DNA of 64,000 nucleotides from Micromonospora echinospora (GCF_014203425.1 NZ_JACHJC010000001.1:3560001-3624000), one strand, 5' to 3'; positions 14,211 through 24,311 are shown, counted from the stretch's first letter. The notes: generated by a model from the letters alone, not told the origin. Translations and numbers: made by a program.

Positions 14211-17162
14211 ATGGGCAACGGTCTCGGTGAGAGCAAACTCGACGGGTGGAACGACCCGGCGGAGGAGGCAGGAACCTTCCCGCCGAAGGTAATTCCCGTC
14301 GGTGACCTGTACGACTACCGGACCTGGGCGACCGAGACCCGGGGCTGGCGAAAGCTCGAGGCCGCGGTCAACGGCGGCGCCGCGGTGTTCAGCGAGGCGG
14401 GACTGCAGTACGCCGCCTCGCGCGTCAACGTCGCGTCGGTGGTCGAGGCGGCCCGGGCCTTTCAGGCGACGCAGGATCTGCTGATCTGGCTGGAACAGAC
14501 CCTCCGTACCGCTGTCGCCTCCATGGTCGGTGACGAGAAGGCGTGGAAGGGGCCCGCCGCCAGCGCGTTCCGCGACAAGATGAACTTCTACGCGGACCTG
14601 CTCGGCAAGCAGGCCGAGCACCTCGCCGGCGGCAAGGTTCCGGACTCCACCACAGCGGCGAACGCCGTCAACTCCTCGCCGAACCTCACGTCGCTGCCGT
14701 CGCAGCTCTACGACGCCGCCAACCACCTCTCCTGGGCCCAGCAGACGATCGCCTACCTGGACGGCGCCTGGGCGACGATCGCCTCCCAGAACGGCGTCGG
14801 CAGCGGCAGCGGCCCGGTGCCGATCAGCGGCACCGAGTACGAGAAGCCGATGGCGCAGCAGATGGCCGAGGTCGTCCACACGGTCGCCGAGCAGTACCGG
14901 ATCACCACCGACAAGGCGAAGACGGCCGGGGTCACCATGCCGACGCCCAGCATCAGCATGCCGACGACGTCGCCGTTCCCGACGCAGAACATCACCACGA
15001 TGAACCTGTCGGCACCCCCGACGCTCACCCCGCCGGTGTTCACCACGCCCTCCATCGGCGGCATCACCACCGCGCCCTTCACCGCGCCGCCGAACATCAC
15101 CGTCCCCACGATCACGCCGCCGAACCTCAGCGGCATCGGCGGCCCGGGTCCCGGCCAGGGTCCGGGGAACATCACCCCACCGTCGTTCTCGGGCCCGGGT
15201 GAGATCGGTGGCCCCACCCCGGGCGGAGGTGGCGCCGGCGGCGGACTGCCCGGATTCGACGCCCCGGTGTTCAACGGCCCGGGCGGCATCGGCGGGGGCG
15301 GCGGTGGTCTCGGCGGTGGCGGCGTCCCGGGCGGGTTCCCCGCGGTCGTGCCGCCGGGCATCAAGCCACCCGGCTCGGCGAATCTCGGCGGCGGCTCGGC
15401 CGGCGGCGGTTCGGTGAAGCCGCCGTCGTTCTCCGGTCCGGGCGAGGTCGGCGGTCCGAAGCCCGGGGGCGGAGTCGGCGGGGGCACCGCCGGCGGTGGG
15501 TTCACCCCGCCCGGCGTTCCGGGACTCGGCTCACCCGGCGGCGTCGGCAACGGCGCCGGCGGTAGCCCTGGCCTGCCGGAGAAACCGGACGCGAACGGGC
15601 TGCTGGGCAACGGCAAGGACTTCACTCCCGGCGCGATCAGCGGCGTGGACATCCCGGCCGCCCCCGGTGGCGCGGTGCCCGGTGGTGGCGGTTTCCAGTC
15701 GCCGATGATGCCGGGCATGCCCGGCGCCGGTGCTCCCGGCGCCGGTGGCGGTGGCGCGCCCGGCGTTCCCGAGGCGCCGGACGCCAAGGGTCTGGTGCAG
15801 GGGGACGCGGCCGACTGGCAGTCGCCCGGGTTCGACGGCGTGCAGGTTCCCGGTGCCCCGGCCGGCGTGTCGTCCGGCGGCGCCGGGCTGGGCGCGCCGA
15901 TGCCGGCCATGCCCGGCATGCCGGGCCCCGCGGGCGGCGCGAACAGTCCCGGCGCGACCGAGTCGCCCGACGCCGGAGGGCTGGTCAGCGGCGACGCCGA
16001 CGACTGGCGGCCCGGCGTCGACGCCGGTGTGCCGGACGGGTCCGGCGGCGCTCCGGCCGGTGGCGACGGGCTCGGCGGCGTCGACGGGCCGCAGCTTCCC
16101 GCCGTGTCACCAGTGAGTCCGGACGTCGGTGTCGAATCGCCGGTGGCCACGGCGCCGGCCGGCGCCGGCATGCCGATGATGCCCGGAGCGCCGGGCGCTC
16201 CCGGCGCGGGTACACCCGCCGGTGGCGTGCCGGACGCGCCGGACGCCTCCGAGTTGATCGAGGCGGATCCCGGCGACTGGAGCCCGTCCGCCCCGGACAC
16301 GGCAGCGCCGGACGCGCCGTCGGGCACGGGAGCGGGCGGCGCGGGGCTGGAGAAGCCGGTCCGGTCGACGCCGGACGTGCCGCCGCCGCTCGCCGGTGAC
16401 TCGTCCACCGGCGGGGTGGTCGTACCCGAGGCGACCCTGCCCGGCCGGACGGAGACGATGCCGGTGGCCGTCGGGACGCTGCCGCCGACGCCCGGCCCGG
16501 CGGGCGGCCACGTGCCCGCCGGAACCCCACCCGCGGGCAGGCCCGGCGTGTCCGGGCCGGTCCGGCCGGGCGGGGCCGACCGGATCCCGGCCGGGCCGGA
16601 GGGTGGCTCGCCGGACGCGGACGTGGTGGGGGAGTCGCGCGAGACCGACGGCGCCGAGCCGCCGGGCGCGTCCGTGGCCGAGGTGGTCGCGCCACCCACT
16701 GTGGTGGAGGTGCCGACGGCGGTGGAGCCGCCCACCGGTCAGGCGGACGGCGGAGACCCGGACGGGACACGCCGCAGGACCGGCGGCGGCGTCCCGGTGG
16801 CGGACGTCGAGACCGTCGTGCTCCCCGGGGCGCTCGGGCCGGCGGGCGCCGCCGTCGTGGCCGGTCTCGCCGGCCGGGGTCCTCAGCCGGGCGGCCCCGA
16901 CGACCCGGCCCGGGCCGGTGCGCTGCGGCGTCGCTCCGGACGCGACGGTGACCGGGAGCCCGCGGACGGCGCCGACAGCACCGCCGGGCTGCGCGAGGAC
17001 GACGCCGTCTGGGGCGACGACGACACCCGCCACCACTCCGCCGACGACCACGTCCCGCTGGTCCGGCCGGACGAGGACCCGGACGACAAGGCCGGGTGGG
17101 ACGACCTCAGCGACGCCGACTGGCTGACCGGCGCGCCCGCCGACCAGGGCACGGAAAGGTGA
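14211..17162 (+). CDS. Large WXG-like, Gly/Pro-rich putative secreted protein, 983 aa
   Basis: The N-terminal 240 residues are helical and carry a WxG-type turn (AWKGPAASAFRDKM, about residue 112), resembling PPE/WXG substrates. Residues 240-800 are Gly/Pro-rich. Four imperfect repeats of the form PDAxGLVxGDxxDWxPG lie near residues 456, 519, 583 and 673. The last 80 residues are very acidic (WGDDDT, DLSDADWL). ATG at 14211 follows GAGGGACG. The protein is probably exported or surface-exposed, with the repeats as a wall-spanning or binding region. The acidic tail contains W-G-x-D-D, also found at the end of the next gene product (AWGGDDAG), so the two may share a partner. Export is inferred from fold class and context. 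Confidence 0.75.
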   Translation: MGNGLGESKLDGWNDPAEEAGTFPPKVIPVGDLYDYRTWATETRGWRKLEAAVNGGAAVFSEAGLQYAASRVNVASVVEAARAFQATQDLLIWLEQTLRTAVASMVGDEKAWKGPAASAFRDKMNFYADLLGKQAEHLAGGKVPDSTTAANAVNSSPNLTSLPSQLYDAANHLSWAQQTIAYLDGAWATIASQNGVGSGSGPVPISGTEYEKPMAQQMAEVVHTVAEQYRITTDKAKTAGVTMPTPSISMPTTSPFPTQNITTMNLSAPPTLTPPVFTTPSIGGITTAPFTAPPNITVPTITPPNLSGIGGPGPGQGPGNITPPSFSGPGEIGGPTPGGGGAGGGLPGFDAPVFNGPGGIGGGGGGLGGGGVPGGFPAVVPPGIKPPGSANLGGGSAGGGSVKPPSFSGPGEVGGPKPGGGVGGGTAGGGFTPPGVPGLGSPGGVGNGAGGSPGLPEKPDANGLLGNGKDFTPGAISGVDIPAAPGGAVPGGGGFQSPMMPGMPGAGAPGAGGGGAPGVPEAPDAKGLVQGDAADWQSPGFDGVQVPGAPAGVSSGGAGLGAPMPAMPGMPGPAGGANSPGATESPDAGGLVSGDADDWRPGVDAGVPDGSGGAPAGGDGLGGVDGPQLPAVSPVSPDVGVESPVATAPAGAGMPMMPGAPGAPGAGTPAGGVPDAPDASELIEADPGDWSPSAPDTAAPDAPSGTGAGGAGLEKPVRSTPDVPPPLAGDSSTGGVVVPEATLPGRTETMPVAVGTLPPTPGPAGGHVPAGTPPAGRPGVSGPVRPGGADRIPAGPEGGSPDADVVGESRETDGAEPPGASVAEVVAPPTVVEVPTAVEPPTGQADGGDPDGTRRRTGGGVPVADVETVVLPGALGPAGAAVVAGLAGRGPQPGGPDDPARAGALRRRSGRDGDREPADGADSTAGLREDDAVWGDDDTRHHSADDHVPLVRPDEDPDDKAGWDDLSDADWLTGAPADQGTER
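15577..16290 (+). repeat. Four degenerate PDAxGLVxGDxxDW repeats
   Basis: Four imperfect protein repeats lie within the Gly/Pro-rich region, near 15577, 15769, 15961 and 16231, at a spacing of roughly 190-270 bp. Each has a Pro-Asp-Ala core, two hydrophobic residues, an acidic pair and usually a Trp (DFTPG, DWQSPG, DWRPG, DWSPS). Confidence 0.6.
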
Positions 17163-17164
17163 CC

Positions 17165-17563
17165 ATGTCCGACACACCGGGGCCGCGGCGTGCCGTGTGG
17201 CGGCGGGTCGCGCCCACGAAGGCGCCCCGGCCGGTCGACGGCACGTTCGACTTCTTCGGCGCCGACCTGGACAAGATGCGCCGGTGCGGCGAGCCCGGGG
17301 CCGGCGACGCGGAGTTCATGGAGGCGCTCGCCACGGCGGAGAAGGAGGAGGCCGAGCGCGCCGAGGCGTTCTGGGCCGAGCAGGACCGCCGCCGCAAGGA
17401 GGAGCAGGAGCGGGCGGAGAAGGAGAAGAAGCGCCAGGCCGAGGAGGACGACGACGTCAAGGTGGCCGAGCGTTACCGCAACGACCGGTACGCCGTGAAG
17501 CTGCTGCGCCAGGAGAACACCGCCTGGGGCGGCGACGACGCCGGGGTGGAGAGGCTCGGATGA
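17165..17563 (+). CDS. Small charged coiled-coil protein, 132 aa
   Basis: No family is recognised. The start ATG at 17165 lies two bases after the preceding stop. Residues 1-45 are basic and Pro-containing (RRAVWRRVAPTKAPRP) with FDFFGADLDKMRR. Residues 55-105 form a dense Glu/Arg/Lys coiled coil (EKEEAERAEAFWAEQDRR). The C-terminus is KLLRQENTAWGGDDAG. It has no membrane segment. Its stop overlaps the EccC start as ATGA, so it should be produced together with the ATPase. It may be an adaptor between substrates and EccC, or an assembly factor; this is inferred from the coupling. The shared W-G-x-D-D near its end and in the preceding protein supports a common binding partner. Confidence 0.7.
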   Translation: MSDTPGPRRAVWRRVAPTKAPRPVDGTFDFFGADLDKMRRCGEPGAGDAEFMEALATAEKEEAERAEAFWAEQDRRRKEEQERAEKEKKRQAEEDDDVKVAERYRNDRYAVKLLRQENTAWGGDDAGVERLG

Positions 17564-20500
17564 GTACGGTCACCGTCAAGCGCCCGCCCCGCGCCACCGG
17601 TCCGGAGGCGCCGGAGGGCTCGATCGAGCTCCAGGAGCCGCCGCTGATGGCCGAGGAGGCCCCCCTCGACTTCCGCTCGTTCGCGATGGTCGTGCCGATG
17701 GGCCTCGGCATGGGCGCGATGCTCGCCATGTTCGGCCTCTACAACCGCGCCCCGATCATGTACGTGATGGGCGGCGCGATGGCCGGCGGCATGCTGCTCA
17801 TGGGCGTCATGCAGATCGGCCGGGCGGCCTCCGAGCGCAAACGCAAGATGCGCGGCGAGCGGCGCGACTTCCTGCGCTACATCGGGCAGCTGCGCAAGCA
17901 GGCCCGCGACGCGGCCGACCAGCAGCGCCGGCACGTCCTGTGGAACAACCCGCAGCCGGGCTGGCTCTGGTCGATCGCGATGGGCAGCCGGCTGTGGGAG
18001 CGGCGGCCCAGCCACGACGACTTCGGCCGGGTCCGCATCGGTCTCGGCCGGCAGGCCGCGATGCTGAAGTTCAACCCGCCCTCCACCAAGCCGATCGAGG
18101 ATCTGGAACCGCTGTCGTCGATCTCGCTGCGGCGCTTCTCCGAGGCGTACCGCACGGTGTCGGGCATCCCGACCTCCGTCGGCCTGCCGAGCTTCACCAG
18201 CGTCGAGTTCGAGGGGGCCGTCGACCCGGCCATCGACCTGGCCCGCGCCATGGTGGCGCAGCTCGCCACCTTCCACGCCCCGGACGAGCTGCGGATCGCC
18301 GTGCTCGCCGCCGAGGTGCACCGGGGCCCGTGGGAGTGGGTCAAGTGGCTGCCGCACAACGCGCACCCCACGGCGTACGACGCGGCGGGCCCGGTCCGGA
18401 TGTTCGCCGGCAGCCACGACGCGCTGATGGACATCCTCGGCCCCGAGATCACCGACCGGGGCGACCACGACCGGGCCGTCAGGCCGACCACGAGCGAGCC
18501 GTTCCTGGTGATCGTCGCGCACCTGGTGGACCTGCCGGACAGCTCCCGCCTGCTCGGCGCGGGCATCCGCAACGTGGTGCTGCTGGACCTGACCGGCGCG
18601 ATGCCCGGCGGCCCCAAGGTGCTGCGGCTCACCGTCACCGACGACGTGGTGGAGTTCCCGGCCGGCGCGACGACCGGCACGGCCAAGCGTGACGGGCTCG
18701 ACGAGACCCAGTGCGAGGCGCTCGCGCGGATCATCGCGCCGAAGCGGACCAGCGGCACCCTGGACGTCTCCGACGAGCCGCTGGACACCAGCTTCGAGCT
18801 GACCACGCTACTCGGCATCCGCGACGCGATGACCTTCGACGTGCAGGCGCTGTGGCGGACCCGGACCCCGCAGCGCAACCGCCTCATGGTGCCGATCGGC
18901 GTCACCGAGGAGGGTGAGGTCATCGAGCTGGACCTGAAGGAGTCCGCGCAGGGCGGCATGGGACCGCACGGGCTGCTCATCGGCGCCACCGGCTCGGGCA
19001 AGTCGGAGCTGCTGCGTACCCTCGTCTGCGGCCTCGCCGCGACGCACAGCTCGGAGATCCTCAACCTGGTGCTCGTCGACTTCAAGGGCGGCGCCACGTT
19101 CCTCGGCATGGACAAGCTGCCGCACACCTCGGCGGTGATCACCAACCTGGCCGACGAGCTGCCGCTTGTCGACCGGATGCAGGACGCGCTCAACGGCGAG
19201 ATGACCCGGCGGCAGGAGATGCTGCGCGCCAGCGGCTACGCCTCGCTGTTCGACTACGAGAAGGCGCGCGGCAACGGCGCGCAGCTCGTGCCCTTCCCGG
19301 TGCTGCTGATCATCGTGGACGAGTTCAGCGAGCTGCTGTCCAGCAAGAGCGAGTTCATGGACCTGTTCGTCTCCATCGGCCGCCTCGGCCGGTCGCTCGG
19401 CGTGCACCTGCTGCTCGCCTCGCAGCGCCTGGACGAGGGGCGGATCAACCGGGTCGAGGGACACCTGTCCTACCGGCTGGCGCTGCGCACGTTCTCCTCG
19501 ATGGAGTCCCGGTCGGTCATCGGCGTGGGCGCGGCGTACGAGCTGCCGCCCGAGCCCGGCAACGGCTACCTGAAGGTCGACACCACGAACCTGGTGCGCT
19601 TCAAGGCGGCGTACGTCTCCGGCGCGTACACCGGAAGCGGCCGCCTCAGCGGCGTCGTCGACGCCGACGACGAGCTGACCGCCGACGTGGTGCCGTTCAC
19701 CACCCGGCAGGTCGCCGCGCGCCACGACCCCGGCCGGGACCGCCCGGTCGAGCAGGCCGAGGAGCCCGCCGTGGACGCCGGCGGGCCGAGCCTGGTCGAG
19801 GTGCTGCTGGACCGGCTCGCCGGCTCCGGCCCGCCGGCCCGCCAGGTCTGGTTGCCGCCGCTGTCCAGCGCGCCCAGCCTGGACTCGCTGATGCCGAGCG
19901 TGCTGCCCGACCCGGTCCGCGGCATGACCATCGACGACCCGCAGGTCCAGGGCGGTCTGCGGGTGCCGGTCGGCGTGGTGGACCGGCCCGCCGAGCAGTT
20001 GCGCGAGCTGCTGGTGGTGGACCTGAACGGCGCGGACGGCCACGTCGGCATCGCCGGCGCGCCGCAGAGCGGCAAGTCGACGCTGCTGCGCAGCCTGATC
20101 CTCGCGCTGTCGCTGGCGAACACGCCCCGGGAGGTGCAGTTCTACGGCCTCGACTTCGGCGGTGGCGGTCTCGCCTCGATCTCCGGCCTGCCGCACGTCG
20201 GCTCGATCGCGACGCGGATGGAGCGCGACCGCGTCGTCCGTACCGTCGAAGAGGTCCTCCAGGTCATGGAGAAGCGCGAGGCCGAGTTCGCCCGGCACGG
20301 GCTCGACTCCATGTCCAGCTACCTCGCAAAGGTCGCCGAGGGGGTGATCGAGGACAGCTTCGGGCACGTCTTCCTGGTCATCGACGGCTGGTACACGATG
20401 AAGCAGGACTTCCAGGAACTGGAGCAGAAGTTCCAGGAGCTCGCCTCGCGCGGCCTGTCGTTCGGCGTGCACGTGATCGTCACCGCTACCCGCTGGTCGG

Positions 20501-21519
20501 AGCTGCGTACCTGGATGCGGGACCTGCTCGGCACCAAGCTGGAGCTGCGGCTCGGCGACGCGATGGAGTCCGAGCACGGCTCCCGCAAGGCGGCCACGGT
20601 GCCGAGCCAGGTCGGCCGCGGCCTGACCGAGGGCGCGCTGCACTTCCTGGCCGCCCTGCCCCGGATGGACGGCAGCTCCGCGGTGGGCGACCTGGCCGAG
20701 GCGACCAAGTCGGTGGTCGAGGAGATCAGCACGTTCTGGCCCGGTCCGACCGCCCCGCCGGTACGGATGCTCCCGGCGCACCTGATGGTCGAGACGCTGC
20801 CGCCGCCCGAGTCCGAGTTCAAGGTCGTCATCGGCCAGGACGAGCAGCGTCTCGCCCCGGTCTGGCACGACTTCATGGCCACCCCGCACATGCTGGTGTT
20901 CGGCGACAGCGAGACCGGCAAGACCAACATGCTCCGGCTCGTGCTGCGGGCCATCCAGCAGCACTACCCGCCGGAGCGGGCGAAGGTCGTGCTCGGCGAC
21001 TCCCGCCGCGACCTGGACACCGCGATCGGCGCCGCGTACCAGGTGGGCTTCGCGTTCACCGGCGACAAGATGTTCGAGCTGGCCGGCCAGACGTCGGTCT
21101 CGATGAACCGGCGGCTGCCCGGGGCGGACGTCTCGTCGGAGCGGATGCGCAAGCGCGACTGGTGGGAAGGGCCGGAGCTGTTCGTCATCGTGGACGACTA
21201 CGACCTGATGACCAAGGGCACCGGGATGGGCTCGACGCTCGACCCGCTCCTGCCGTTGCTGGCCCAGGGCACCTTCATCGGCCTGCACGTGATCGTGGCC
21301 CGGAGCACCTCCGGCGCGATGCGGGCCATGATGGACCCGGTGATCCGGCGGATGTGGGAGCTGGGCACGCCCGCCGCGCTCTTCTCCTACCCGAAGGAGG
21401 AGGGCAAGTTCCTCGGCGAGGCGAAGGCCCGCCAACTGCCGCCCGGGCGCGCCCAGCTCGTCACCCGGCGCGGCGTACGTCTGATGCAGACCGGTTTCGT
21501 GTCGGACACGGCCCGATGA
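17560..21519 (+). CDS. eccC: Type VII secretion ATPase EccC, 1319 aa
   Basis: EccC is the motor and substrate receptor of the ESX system. Two membrane segments lie near residues 45-65 and 70-92. Three FtsK/SpoIIIE-type ATPase domains follow, with P-loops GATGSGKS (residue 475), GAPQSGKS (833) and GDSETGKT (1115). Domain 1 has a canonical Walker B (IIVDEFSELL, Asp587). Domain 2 has VIDGWYTM, lacking the second acidic residue, and domain 3 has IVDDYD. This matches the family pattern in which domain 1 hydrolyses ATP and the later domains bind substrate. The length equals single-chain EccC proteins (EccCa and EccCb fused). ATG at 17560 overlaps the upstream stop. EccD and EccB follow at once. The call is firm. 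Confidence 0.97.
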   Translation: MSTVTVKRPPRATGPEAPEGSIELQEPPLMAEEAPLDFRSFAMVVPMGLGMGAMLAMFGLYNRAPIMYVMGGAMAGGMLLMGVMQIGRAASERKRKMRGERRDFLRYIGQLRKQARDAADQQRRHVLWNNPQPGWLWSIAMGSRLWERRPSHDDFGRVRIGLGRQAAMLKFNPPSTKPIEDLEPLSSISLRRFSEAYRTVSGIPTSVGLPSFTSVEFEGAVDPAIDLARAMVAQLATFHAPDELRIAVLAAEVHRGPWEWVKWLPHNAHPTAYDAAGPVRMFAGSHDALMDILGPEITDRGDHDRAVRPTTSEPFLVIVAHLVDLPDSSRLLGAGIRNVVLLDLTGAMPGGPKVLRLTVTDDVVEFPAGATTGTAKRDGLDETQCEALARIIAPKRTSGTLDVSDEPLDTSFELTTLLGIRDAMTFDVQALWRTRTPQRNRLMVPIGVTEEGEVIELDLKESAQGGMGPHGLLIGATGSGKSELLRTLVCGLAATHSSEILNLVLVDFKGGATFLGMDKLPHTSAVITNLADELPLVDRMQDALNGEMTRRQEMLRASGYASLFDYEKARGNGAQLVPFPVLLIIVDEFSELLSSKSEFMDLFVSIGRLGRSLGVHLLLASQRLDEGRINRVEGHLSYRLALRTFSSMESRSVIGVGAAYELPPEPGNGYLKVDTTNLVRFKAAYVSGAYTGSGRLSGVVDADDELTADVVPFTTRQVAARHDPGRDRPVEQAEEPAVDAGGPSLVEVLLDRLAGSGPPARQVWLPPLSSAPSLDSLMPSVLPDPVRGMTIDDPQVQGGLRVPVGVVDRPAEQLRELLVVDLNGADGHVGIAGAPQSGKSTLLRSLILALSLANTPREVQFYGLDFGGGGLASISGLPHVGSIATRMERDRVVRTVEEVLQVMEKREAEFARHGLDSMSSYLAKVAEGVIEDSFGHVFLVIDGWYTMKQDFQELEQKFQELASRGLSFGVHVIVTATRWSELRTWMRDLLGTKLELRLGDAMESEHGSRKAATVPSQVGRGLTEGALHFLAALPRMDGSSAVGDLAEATKSVVEEISTFWPGPTAPPVRMLPAHLMVETLPPPESEFKVVIGQDEQRLAPVWHDFMATPHMLVFGDSETGKTNMLRLVLRAIQQHYPPERAKVVLGDSRRDLDTAIGAAYQVGFAFTGDKMFELAGQTSVSMNRRLPGADVSSERMRKRDWWEGPELFVIVDDYDLMTKGTGMGSTLDPLLPLLAQGTFIGLHVIVARSTSGAMRAMMDPVIRRMWELGTPAALFSYPKEEGKFLGEAKARQLPPGRAQLVTRRGVRLMQTGFVSDTAR

Positions 21520-21532
21520 GAGAGGCTCGCTG

Positions 21533-22942
21533 GTGAGCGCAGCGCTTGACGACCAACTGTGCCGGATCACCGTGGTCGGGCCGGCCCGCCGGGCCGACCT
21601 GGCCGTGCCGGCCCGGATGCCGGTGGCGAACCTGATGCCGCTGCTCGTGCGGCACACCACCGACCTGGCCCGGGTCCCGGACGGCGACGTGCCGGACGAG
21701 TCGTGGGTGCTGCAACGTCTCGGCCAGGCGCCGTTCGAGCTGTCCGGCACGCCGGAGAGCCTGGACTGGCTGGAGGGCGAGGAGCTGCACCTGCGCCCGG
21801 CCGAGGATCCGCTGCCCGAACTCGACTTCGACGATCTGGCCGAGGGCGTCGCCACTGTGGTGAACCGGCGCGCGGACCGGTGGCAGCCGGAGTACCGCCG
21901 GGTGCTGTTCCTGGTGCTCTCCCTGGTGGCGATGGGGCTGCTCGCCGCCGTACTCGTCGATCGCGGCCCGGTGCTGCCCCAGGTGATCGGCGGCGCGGTG
22001 CTCGCGGCCGGTCTGTTCACCGCCGCTATGGTCAGCGCGCGCCAGCAGACCGACGGCGCGTTCCCGCTGCTGTTCGGCGGCGGCGCGGCGTTCTTCGCGG
22101 CGGTCGCCGCGTCCAGCGCCGTCGACGGCGACCCCGACGGCGTCGCCTGGAACGCCGACGCCGCGCTGGCCGCGGCCGTCGCGATCGTCGCGGTCACCGC
22201 GTTCCTGCTCGTCGCGCAGCGTACGGTCACGCCGGTCATGCCGTTCGCCCCGCTGCTGATCGTCGCGCTGACCGCCGCGATGGTGGTGCTCGTGCTGCTG
22301 GCCGGCGCCGGCTTCCAGCTCACCGCGCCGGAGGTCTCCGCCGTCGCCGTCTCGGTGATCCTCGTGCTGATCGTGATCGCGCCCCGGGCGGCGGTGAAAC
22401 TGGCCCGGCTGCGCGGACCGCAGTTGCCCAAGACCGGCGCCGACATGTCCTACGACATCGAGCCGGAGGACTCCGACCTGGTCAAGGCCCGGGCCGACGA
22501 GGCGGACACCTACCTGACCGCCTGCATGACCGCCTCCGCGCTGGTCCTGCCGGTCCTGCTGCACCACACCATGCAGGTCCCGGGCTGGTCCGGGTGGACC
22601 CTGGTGCTCGTGACATCGAGTGCAATCCTGTTGCGCTCGCGTACCTTCTTCGGTTTCTGGCAGCGGATCGCCCTGGTGGCGGCCGGTACCGTCGGCTACC
22701 TCATGGTGGCCCTGATGTTCTCCGACACGCTCGCCCCGGCCGGCCGGTACGTCCTGCTCGGCGGGCTCGTCGCCCTCCTGGTCCCGCTGGTGATGGCCGC
22801 GCTGCGGCCGTGGCCGCGGCGAATGCTGCCGTTCTGGGAGTACACCGCGGGCGGGCTGGACGTCGCCACCGGGCTGGCCGTGCTGCCGGTGCTCGCCCAG
22901 GTGCTGGGGCTCTACGCCTGGGCCCGCGGACTGTTCGGGTAG
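21533..22942 (+). CDS. eccD: Type VII secretion integral membrane protein EccD, 469 aa
   Basis: Residues 1-95 match the ubiquitin-like (YukD-type) cytoplasmic domain of EccD (CRITVVGPARRADLAVP). About eleven hydrophobic segments follow from residue 122 onward (VLFLVLSLVAMGLLAAVL is the first). The length of ~470 residues is normal for the family. EccD forms the membrane vestibule around EccC in the ESX complex. GTG at 21533 lies 14 bases after the EccC stop with GAGAGGC upstream. The EccC-EccD-EccB order differs from the mycobacterial EccA-B-C order but is seen in other actinomycetes. Confidence 0.95.
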   Translation: MSAALDDQLCRITVVGPARRADLAVPARMPVANLMPLLVRHTTDLARVPDGDVPDESWVLQRLGQAPFELSGTPESLDWLEGEELHLRPAEDPLPELDFDDLAEGVATVVNRRADRWQPEYRRVLFLVLSLVAMGLLAAVLVDRGPVLPQVIGGAVLAAGLFTAAMVSARQQTDGAFPLLFGGGAAFFAAVAASSAVDGDPDGVAWNADAALAAAVAIVAVTAFLLVAQRTVTPVMPFAPLLIVALTAAMVVLVLLAGAGFQLTAPEVSAVAVSVILVLIVIAPRAAVKLARLRGPQLPKTGADMSYDIEPEDSDLVKARADEADTYLTACMTASALVLPVLLHHTMQVPGWSGWTLVLVTSSAILLRSRTFFGFWQRIALVAAGTVGYLMVALMFSDTLAPAGRYVLLGGLVALLVPLVMAALRPWPRRMLPFWEYTAGGLDVATGLAVLPVLAQVLGLYAWARGLFG

Positions 22943-22948
22943 CCGACC

Positions 22949-24304
22949 GTGCAGACCCAGCGCGACCATGTGCACGCCCACCAGTTCATGATGGGCCGGC
23001 TCAGTTCCGCCCTGGTGCAGGGCGACCCGTCGACGGCGGAGATCCCCGGCCGGCGCGCCGTCACCGGCCTGGCCTTCGGCGTGCTCATCAGCGTGCTGGT
23101 CGTGGCCGGGTTCGCCGTCTACGGCTGGATCGTGCCCGGCGGCAGCAAGGCGTACACCAAGGCCGGCGTGATCCTGGTGGAGAAGGAGAGCGGCACCAGG
23201 TACGTCTACCTCGACGGGATGCTGCGGCCGACGCCGAACCTCACCTCGGCCATGCTGATCCAGGGCGGCGCGGCCACCGTGAAGCTGATCTCCCAGGAGT
23301 CGATCAAGGACGTACCGCGCGGACCGTCGATCGGCATCGACGGCGCGCCGCAGTCGATCGCCACCGGCTCGATGGTCGCCGGGCCGTGGCTGGCCTGCCT
23401 GCCCGGCTCGGTCGCCGACACCCCCGGCGACCGGCTCGGCCTCAACCTCGACCCGCGCGCGGAAGCCACTGCGGTACCGGCCGACCGGTTCGTGGTGGTC
23501 CGTGGCGCCGACGGGCCGACCTACCTGGTGACCGCCGAGCGCAAGTACCGGGTCGGCGACCCGGCAGTGCTCGTCGCGCTCGGCGCCACCACGACCCGCC
23601 GGCTGCCCGCGCCGGAGAACTGGCTCGCCTTCCTGCCCGACGGGCCGGCCCTGGCGCCGGCCACGATCCCCGGCGAAGGCCAGTCCGGCCGGGTCGGCGA
23701 CCGTACGTACCCGGTCGGCACGCTGTTCCGCCAGCAGCCCGACACCGGCGCGGAGCAGCTGCTGGTGCTGCGCCGCGACGGCCTGGCGCCGCTGAGCCGC
23801 ACCGAGTTCCTGCTCGCCACGGCCACCACCGGCGCGAAGGTGGTCGAGTTGACCGCCGCCGACCTCGCCGCGGCGCGTATGTCGACCGACCGGTCGCTGC
23901 TGACCCGGCTGCCCGACCTGACCGGCCTGACCCCGCAGGAGCCCGCCCCGAACGCGCTGTGCCTGCGGCAGAGTGCCGTGGACGGCACGCTGTTCGCCAG
24001 CACCGCCGTCCTCGTCCCGCTGGACCGCTCCGGCGTCGGCCCCGCCGGGCAGACGTCGGTACACACCCGGCCGGGCAGCGGCATGGCAGTGCTCCCGGCG
24101 CCGTTCGCCTCGGACACGGTGCCGCCCCTGCCCACGTACATCGCGGACGACGGAAAGGCGTACCCGGTCGGCGACCAGGACTCGGCGAAGGCGCTGAAGC
24201 TCGACCGGGTCACGCACGTGCCCTTCCCGAAGGAGTTGCTCGCGTTGCTGCCGCAGGGCCCGGCGCTGAGCCTGAGGGCCATCGCGGCCGCGGAAGTGGG
24301 GTAG
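22949..24304 (+). CDS. eccB: Type VII secretion protein EccB, 451 aa
   Basis: The start QTQRDHVHAHQFMMGRLSSALV is the conserved EccB N-terminus. One membrane segment lies at about residues 38-62 (LAFGVLISVLVVAGFAVYGW). The rest is the periplasmic repeat domain. GSKAYTKAGVILVEKESG just after the membrane segment and the ending PQGPALS are typical of the family. EccB dimers link the ESX complex to the cell envelope. GTG at 22949 lies seven bases after the EccD stop. No EccE gene follows, unlike mycobacterial ESX loci. Confidence 0.95.
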   Translation: MQTQRDHVHAHQFMMGRLSSALVQGDPSTAEIPGRRAVTGLAFGVLISVLVVAGFAVYGWIVPGGSKAYTKAGVILVEKESGTRYVYLDGMLRPTPNLTSAMLIQGGAATVKLISQESIKDVPRGPSIGIDGAPQSIATGSMVAGPWLACLPGSVADTPGDRLGLNLDPRAEATAVPADRFVVVRGADGPTYLVTAERKYRVGDPAVLVALGATTTRRLPAPENWLAFLPDGPALAPATIPGEGQSGRVGDRTYPVGTLFRQQPDTGAEQLLVLRRDGLAPLSRTEFLLATATTGAKVVELTAADLAAARMSTDRSLLTRLPDLTGLTPQEPAPNALCLRQSAVDGTLFASTAVLVPLDRSGVGPAGQTSVHTRPGSGMAVLPAPFASDTVPPLPTYIADDGKAYPVGDQDSAKALKLDRVTHVPFPKELLALLPQGPALSLRAIAAAEVG

Positions 24305-24311
24305 GTCGACC

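Noticed and set aside
18808..22446. A 1212-codon minus-strand open frame opposite EccC and EccD
   Set aside because: EccC and EccD are unmistakable on the plus strand; the antisense frame has only skewed composition.
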